Shown here one piece after another: positions 7,409-11,051 of a stretch of 11,051 bases of DNA (positions are counted from its first letter, which is position 1; every line of letters starts with the position of its first letter). The stretch is from assembly GCA_023437285.1 (NCBI GenBank), contig JAEZGP010000129.1:1-11051 (forward strand), in the 5' to 3' direction. Below the pieces are notes generated by a model. That model did not search any database. It was not told the DNA's origin and worked only from the letters and a program-made list of their open reading frames with translations. This DNA is from Actinomycetes bacterium. Its GTDB lineage: Bacteria; Actinomycetota; Actinomycetes; Mycobacteriales; Micromonosporaceae. Position numbers and translations under genes: made by a program.

Positions 7409-8154
7409 CCGGTGCCCCCGAAGAGCAGGGCGCTGAGCTGGTCCTCCAGTTCATGGAACCGCGCCGTACGGATCATCTCCGGCGTACGGGGCCGGGGCAG
7501 GTCGATCGGTACGGTCGCGACGATGCGGCCCGGTCGCGGGCTCATGACGGCCACGACATCGGCGAGGAACACCGCCTCGGCGATCGAGTGGGTCACCAGC
7601 AGGGTGGTGGCCGCCCGCTCGCTCCACACGCGTTGCAGTTCCAGGTTGAGCCGCTGGCGGGTCATCTCGTCCAGCGCGCCGAACGGCTCGTCGAGCAGCA
7701 GGATGCGCGGCTGCACCACGAGGGCGCGCGCGATCGCGACCCGCTGGCGCATGCCGCCGGACAGCTGGGCGGGCCGGGCCTGCTCGAAGCCCTCCAACCC
7801 GACCAGCTTGATCAGGTCGGTGATCGCGTTGTCGTCGACCTTGACGCCGCTGACCTCCAGCGGCAGGCGGATGTTGGCCCGTACCGACCGCCACGGCAGC
7901 AGCGCCGCGTCCTGGAAGGCGATGCCCAGCTCGTGCTCGCGCCGCGTCGCCGCCGGGGAGCGCCCGTGCACCAGCGCCTCACCAGAGGTCGGCTGGTCGA
8001 GGTCGGCGAGGATGCGCAGGATCGTCGACTTGCCGCAGCCGGAGGGGCCGAGGAGCGCCACGAACGCGCCGGACGGGGTGGCCAGGTCCACCCCGTCGAG
8101 CGCGGTCACCGTGGACCGGCGGATCGTGAAGCGCTTGGTGAGCGCGCGCAGCAC
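7405..8154 (-). CDS. NMT1/THI5-type ABC importer, ATP-binding subunit
   Basis: Cytoplasmic ATPase of 249 residues in the SsuB/TauB/ThiZ group. All motifs are intact: Walker [10 protein letters not shown] (36-44), Q81 in FQDAALLPW, signature LSGGMRQR (131-138), Walker B ILLLDEP (151-157), D-loop GALD and switch His at 189 (VTHS). The FQD..LLPW Q-loop context is typical of this group. I give GTG at 8154 as the start, since VLRALTKRF matches where homologues begin. There is no strong ribosome-binding site before it. The frame stays open further upstream, and a CTG at 8190 would overlap the stop of the binding-protein gene in the same four-base manner as the two downstream junctions, adding 12 residues (see findings). 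Confidence 0.93.
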   Translation of the reverse strand: MLRALTKRFTIRRSTVTALDGVDLATPSGAFVALLGPSGCGKSTILRILADLDQPTSGEALVHGRSPAATRREHELGIAFQDAALLPWRSVRANIRLPLEVSGVKVDDNAITDLIKLVGLEGFEQARPAQLSGGMRQRVAIARALVVQPRILLLDEPFGALDEMTRQRLNLELQRVWSERAATTLLVTHSIAEAVFLADVVAVMSPRPGRIVATVPIDLPRPRTPEMIRTARFHELEDQLSALLFGGTG

Positions 8155-8186
8155 GATGCCGTCGGCCGCGTCCCCGGCGGTACCGG

Positions 8187-9269
8187 TCAGAGCAGCCCCT
8201 TGAGGTCCGGGTTCTCCTGGTAGACCTCGGTGAGCACCGACATGTCGAACAGCTGCTCCTTGGTGATGGTCACCCCGCCCAACGCCAGCGTCGCGATCGT
8301 CTCGGCGATCTTCTCCTCGGTGATGGTGAACAGGCCGTTGGCCTTGGTCTCGTCCGTGGCCACGACGGTGTTCTGCGCCTCGGACTCCAGCACCTGCTCG
8401 GCCTCGTCGAGGCCCAGGTCCTTGCCGTACTTGGTGGCGGCCAGGTTGGCGCCCAGCTTCGGGTCCTTCACCGAGTCGGCCCAGCCCTTGATGTCGGCGA
8501 TCAGCATGGCCTTGAGCGCGTCACGCTTGCTGGTCAGCGAGTCCTTGCGGACGACGTAGACCTCGGACACCATCGGGTACCCGTGGTCGTTGAGCAGCAT
8601 GACGGCCGTGTCGTGGCCCTGGGTCTTGAGCAGGTTCGGCTCGTTGGTGAAGAACGAGAACCAGCCGTCGACCTCCTTGTTGACCAGGGGCGCCGGGTCG
8701 AACTGGGCCGGCACCTTGGTGATGGACGCCGGGTCGAGCTTGTTGGCCTTGAGGAACGCCGCCCACACCGGTTCGTTGGTGGCCTGCACGCCGATCTTCT
8801 TGCCCACCATGTCCTGCGGGGTGTTGATGGGCGTGTCCTTCAGGCTCATGATGCAGAACGGGTTCTTCTGGTACTGCGCACCGATGAGCACCAGCGGCGC
8901 TCCCTTGAGGATCGCCGCCCCGGTGATGTCGGGCGAGGAGATGCCGACCAGGGCCTTGCCGGCGGCCACGACGGAGTCCTGGCTGACGTTCGGGCCGCCG
9001 GCCATCAGGTTGACCGAGGTGAACCCGGCCGCCGCGTAGTAGCCCTTGGTGTCGGCGATGTACTGGCCGGCGAACTCCACGTTCTTGATCCAGGAAAGCT
9101 GGTAGTCGAGGGTGCCCAGGTTCTTGGCGCCGCCGCCGGGCGTCGTGGGGCTCTCTTCCTCGTCGCCGCATCCGGCGAGCAGTGTCGGCACCGAGCCGAG
9201 CACGGCGAGGCCGGCCGCGGCCCGCAGGCTGTTGGTCAGAAGTCGGCGCCGGTCCATTGCGTACGTCAT
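8187..9269 (-). CDS. NMT1/THI5-type ABC importer, substrate-binding lipoprotein
   Basis: Extracellular binding protein anchored to the membrane by lipid, 360 residues. The N-terminus has a twin-arginine-like stretch (DRRRLLTNS, 6-14), a hydrophobic core (about 17-31) and a lipobox LLAGC with the lipidated Cys at 34, so Tat export followed by lipoprotein processing is likely. A Gly/Pro/Glu-rich linker follows. The mature domain matches the NMT1/THI5-like periplasmic-binding fold: [37 protein letters not shown], and the hinge region [16 protein letters not shown]. The ligand is not certain. Relatives bind thiamine precursors such as hydroxymethylpyrimidine, riboflavin or other aromatic rings. 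ATG at 9269 is supported by GGAG (9277-9280) six bases upstream; an ATG four codons later would also keep the signal peptide. It heads the four-gene operon. Confidence 0.93.
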   Translation of the reverse strand: MTYAMDRRRLLTNSLRAAAGLAVLGSVPTLLAGCGDEEESPTTPGGGAKNLGTLDYQLSWIKNVEFAGQYIADTKGYYAAAGFTSVNLMAGGPNVSQDSVVAAGKALVGISSPDITGAAILKGAPLVLIGAQYQKNPFCIMSLKDTPINTPQDMVGKKIGVQATNEPVWAAFLKANKLDPASITKVPAQFDPAPLVNKEVDGWFSFFTNEPNLLKTQGHDTAVMLLNDHGYPMVSEVYVVRKDSLTSKRDALKAMLIADIKGWADSVKDPKLGANLAATKYGKDLGLDEAEQVLESEAQNTVVATDETKANGLFTITEEKIAETIATLALGGVTITKEQLFDMSVLTEVYQENPDLKGLL

Positions 9270-9313
9270 GGCAACGCTCCAGGGTCATCCAGTCGGTGAC
9301 ATGCGGCGATCCC

Positions 9314-9386
9314 GGGTGGAGTGATCACCAGCAGGGGCGACGGTAGCCAGAGCGCGTTTCGCATTGAGTGCTTCGTATTTCCACCC
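9314..9386 (-). other. Possible stem in the importer leader
   Basis: On the minus strand GGGTGGA (9386-9380) can pair with TCCACCC (9320-9314) and close a region of 59 bases between the arms. Inside it, next to the right arm, lies a perfect GTGATCAC palindrome (9321-9328). Seven pairs with a long interior are weak evidence, and the interior does not match any riboswitch class I know. An operator or chance are both possible. Confidence 0.2.
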
Positions 9387-9440
9387 TGTTGCCGCTGCGA
9401 AATTGTGATCCGACCCGCCCCGCCCCCAGTCCTGTCCGGA

Positions 9441-9542
9441 CCGCCCGCCCGCACCCGCCTCAGTTGCTGTTTGGACAGTTACGCGCGTAACTCCGCCCCG
9501 CTTTCCACCCGTAACCGTCCAAACAGCCGGACGGGCGGGCGG
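9441..9542. repeat. Nested inverted repeat of about 100 bases
   Basis: The outer arms CCGCCCGCCCG (9441-9451) and CGGGCGGGCGG (9532-9542) pair perfectly. The inner arms GCTGTTTGGACAGTTACG (9466-9483) and CGTAACCGTCCAAACAGC (9510-9527) pair with one mismatch over 18 bases, with 26 bases between them. The left inner arm also forms half of a separate perfect 14-base palindrome, GTTACGCGCGTAAC (9478-9491). A CGTAAC half-site therefore occurs twice on the right side (9486 and 9510). It lies between divergent genes, so a plain terminator role is unlikely; an operator with DNA looping or a structured leader fits better. Confidence 0.75.
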
Positions 9543-9567
9543 GAGCGCCGGGCGTGAGGGGCACAAC

Positions 9568-9610
9568 GGTGTGTGGGCGGGATTGGTGTGTGGGTTGCGA
9601 TGGTGTGTGG
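9568..9610 (+). repeat. Three direct repeats of GGTGTGTGG with a 17-base period
   Basis: Identical 9-base copies begin at 9568, 9585 and 9602; the first two match over 10 bases (GGTGTGTGGG). The last copy lies in the spacer between the -35 and -10 boxes of the padR promoter and the middle copy abuts the -35. The exact phasing suggests repeated binding of one regulator, perhaps PadR itself, but the binding protein is not known. Confidence 0.7.
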
Positions 9611-9625
9611 CGCACACTATAGTGT
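9595..9625 (+). promoter_or_regulatory. padR promoter with a palindromic operator over the -10 box
   Basis: TTGCGA (9595-9600), a 17-base spacer and TATAGT (9618-9623) form a good vegetative-type promoter. The -10 is buried in a perfect 12-base palindrome, ACACTATAGTGT (9614-9625), a natural site for a dimeric repressor and consistent with PadR autorepression. The -10 ends 7 bases before the ATG at 9631. With no ribosome-binding site present, the message is probably leaderless. Confidence 0.6.
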
Positions 9626-9630
9626 TGAGC

Positions 9631-9960
9631 ATGTACGACGAAGAGCTGTACGGGATGCACCTGCAGGAGCTGCGACGCGGCACCGTCGTGCTGGCCTGCT
9701 TGATCATCTTGAAGGAACCCAACTATGGTTACGCGCTTCTTGATCAACTTGACCGCTCGGGGTTCGCGGTCGACGCGAACACGCTCTACCCGCTGTTGCG
9801 CCGGCTCGAGAAGCAGGGGCTGCTCGCCAGCGACTGGAACACCGACGAGGCCCGGCCCCGCAAGTTCTACCGGACCAGCGACGACGGCTGGGCCCTCGCC
9901 GAGGCGCTCACGGCCGACTGGAACAAGCTCCACACCGCTTTGCACACCTTGAGAGGCTGA
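9631..9960 (+). CDS. PadR family transcriptional regulator
   Basis: Small DNA-binding repressor of 109 residues, the size of the short PadR-s2 subgroup. The winged helix covers about 15-82: LRRGTVVLACLIIL as helix 1, NYGYALLDQL as helix 2, NTLYPLLRRLEKQGLL (50-65) as the recognition helix region, and ARPRKFYRTSDDGW (74-87) as the wing. A short C-terminal helix (ALTADWNKLHTALHTL) serves for dimer formation. PadR proteins often respond to small aromatic ligands; none can be named here. I chose ATG at 9631 because the upstream open reading to 9571 runs through the promoter and adds non-family sequence. It is followed two bases later by the membrane protein gene, forming an operon, and is divergent from the NMT1-type importer. 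Confidence 0.92.
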   Translation: MYDEELYGMHLQELRRGTVVLACLIILKEPNYGYALLDQLDRSGFAVDANTLYPLLRRLEKQGLLASDWNTDEARPRKFYRTSDDGWALAEALTADWNKLHTALHTLRG

Positions 9961-9962
9961 CA

Positions 9963-10985
9963 ATGACCGCGCCCACCGCCCCCACCCTGACCGAGCGTTA
10001 CATCGAGGCGACGCTGCGCCGCCTGCCCGAACGCCAGCGTGCCGACATCGAACGCGAGCTGCGCGCCTCCATCGCCGACGCCATCGACGCCCGCGTCGAG
10101 GCCGGCGAGGATCCACCCGAGGCCGAACGCGCGGTGCTCACCGGTTTGGGCGACCCCGACCGGTTGGCCGCCGGGTACGCCGACCAGCCGTTGCACCTCA
10201 TCGGCCCGGCGCTGTTCCTGCCCTACATCCGGCTGCTGACCGCCCTGCTCGCCATCGTCGTGCCGATCGTCGCCACGGTCGTCGGCATCGTCCGCGCCGT
10301 GGACGGGGGCAACGTCGGGGAGGTGATCGGCGACGTCATCGGCGCCGTGATCAACACCGGCGTCAACGTGGCGTTCTGGACGACGCTGGTGTTCGCGATC
10401 CTCGAACGGCTGCCCAGCGCCCGCGAGCACCTGGTCCGCGCGTGGACGCCGGACAGGCTGCCCGAGCCGCCGAGCCGCCGCGGCCGCTACGCCGGACTGA
10501 TCGCCGAGACCGTGGCGATGGTGCTGTTCGTGGCGTTCCTGCTGATCTCACCCGCCCTGCCGTTCCGGACGGACTCCGCCGGCGACCCGATCAGCTTCCT
10601 GTCGCCATGGCTGTGGGACACCGGCGTGGTCTACCTCTACGTCGTGCTGGCGGTGGCCGGCCTCGCCTTCAACTACGTCAAGATGTACGTGCGGTGGAGC
10701 GCCCCGGTCGCCGCGGCCGGCGCGCTGGTGCACCTGGCGTCGACCGCCGTCGTGGTCTGGGCCGCGTCGACCAACCGCCTGCTCAACCCGGAGTTCGTGG
10801 CGGCGGCCGGCTGGCCGGCGGACGTGTGGGAGTGGGTGCGCGTCGGCGTCCTCATCAGCGCGGTGGTCACCGTGGTCATGGTGGCGGTCGAGCTGGTCCG
10901 CGGTTTCGCCACCCGCTCGTGGGAACGCGCCGACTTCGGCGCGGCGGTCACCGAGGCCACCCAGCGCATCCCCGGCGTGAAGTGA
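9963..10985 (+). CDS. Membrane protein with N-terminal HAAS / permease-prefix-like domain
   Basis: Protein of 340 residues. The N-terminus (about 10-75), LTERYIEATLRRLPERQR then DIERELRASIADAIDAR and VLTGLGDPDRLAAGY, is the helical HAAS / permease prefix pattern found in proteins encoded beside PadR regulators. It is followed by six predicted membrane helices near 88-110, 127-148, 177-199, 220-239, 246-267 and 292-313. No enzyme or transport motif is visible in the membrane part. In such pairs the membrane protein is thought to sense an envelope signal and work with PadR, but the mechanism is not established. GAGAGG (9951-9956), inside the end of padR, lies 6 bases before the ATG and supports the start and coupling. 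Its function beyond the module is unknown. Confidence 0.85.
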   Translation: MTAPTAPTLTERYIEATLRRLPERQRADIERELRASIADAIDARVEAGEDPPEAERAVLTGLGDPDRLAAGYADQPLHLIGPALFLPYIRLLTALLAIVVPIVATVVGIVRAVDGGNVGEVIGDVIGAVINTGVNVAFWTTLVFAILERLPSAREHLVRAWTPDRLPEPPSRRGRYAGLIAETVAMVLFVAFLLISPALPFRTDSAGDPISFLSPWLWDTGVVYLYVVLAVAGLAFNYVKMYVRWSAPVAAAGALVHLASTAVVVWAASTNRLLNPEFVAAAGWPADVWEWVRVGVLISAVVTVVMVAVELVRGFATRSWERADFGAAVTEATQRIPGVK

Positions 10986-11051
10986 CCCGTGACGTGACCA
11001 GGGCGCGGGGCCCCGGGGGCCCGGCCGGGGGGGGGCCGCCGCCGTGCCGGG
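10986..11051. other. GC-only tail with short self-complementary runs
   Basis: After the last stop, 11001-11051 is almost pure G and C. It includes GGGGCCCC (11007-11014), CCCCGGGG (11011-11018) and a run of nine G (11027-11035). It could form a terminator-like structure for the padR operon, or be low-quality sequence near a contig end. The window stops too soon to decide. Confidence 0.35.

Larger units (their letters stand above)
9270..9630. other. Divergent intergenic region between the importer operon and padR
   Basis: This 361-base stretch holds no convincing gene. From left to right it contains the importer ribosome-binding site, a possible short stem (GGGTGGA 9314-9320 with TCCACCC 9380-9386) and a GTGATCAC palindrome (9321-9328). 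After these come the nested inverted repeat (9441-9542), the 17-base-phased direct repeats (9568-9610) and the padR promoter. I could not identify a convincing -10/-35 pair for the importer operon. No TPP riboswitch signature is visible on the minus strand. Confidence 0.75.

Noticed and set aside
9281..9420. TPP riboswitch before the NMT1/THI5-type operon
   Set aside because: I looked for the CTGAGA and GGATAATGCCAGCG-like conserved parts on the minus strand and found neither.
9441..9542. Insertion-sequence remnant or MITE as explanation for the nested inverted repeat
   Set aside because: No flanking target-site duplication or transposase remnant is visible; only finding further copies in the genome would revive the idea.
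9568..9610. CRISPR-like array
   Set aside because: Three 9-base repeats with 8-base spacers are far too short for CRISPR and lie in a promoter; no cas genes are present.

Overview
The window reads as chromosomal DNA from a high-GC Gram-positive bacterium. The closest feel is an actinomycete of the Micromonosporaceae type, judged from strong G/C third positions, GTG starts, leaderless-looking promoters, a CsbD stress protein behind a SigB/SigF-type promoter, and an actinobacterial MmsAB sugar transporter. I see no phage, transposon, integron, CRISPR, rRNA or tRNA signal. All genes look intact.

Layout. (1) 68-2859, plus strand: the ATPase and permease of a multiple-monosaccharide ABC importer (mmsA, mmsB). 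The binding-protein gene expected before them lies outside the window. A strong hairpin (2872-2911) ends this operon and also the convergent one. (2) 2915-4565, minus strand: a DUF4037 protein with a nucleotidyltransferase-like GS...DxD motif, whose 3' end overlaps a histidine phosphatase gene by 32 bases. (3) 4658-5518, plus strand: a soluble pentapeptide-repeat protein. (4) 5600-5791, plus strand: a 63-residue CsbD-family stress protein with a SigB/SigF-like promoter framed by a 15-base inverted repeat. A second bidirectional hairpin (5800-5841) separates it from the next operon. (5) 5838-9269, minus strand: a complete NMT1/THI5-type ABC importer in the order lipoprotein, ATPase, permease, permease, with 4-base overlaps at the permease junctions. 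(6) 9270-9630: a 361-base divergent intergenic region unusually rich in repeats. (7) 9631-10985, plus strand: a PadR regulator and a six-helix membrane protein with an N-terminal HAAS / permease-prefix-like domain, two bases apart.

How the parts fit. Two independent importers dominate. MmsAB would take up pentoses or hexoses. The NMT1/THI5 system imports an unidentified small molecule, with a pyrimidine, thiamine-precursor or flavin-like compound possible by family. PadR and its membrane partner form a familiar two-gene regulatory module. They share an intergenic region with the second importer, so shared control is possible but unproven.

No clearly new multi-gene system is evident. The most unusual material is non-coding: three copies of a GGTGTGTGG element at exactly 17-base intervals leading into a palindromic -10 box before padR, a nested inverted repeat of about 100 bases further upstream, and the inverted repeat around the csbD promoter.
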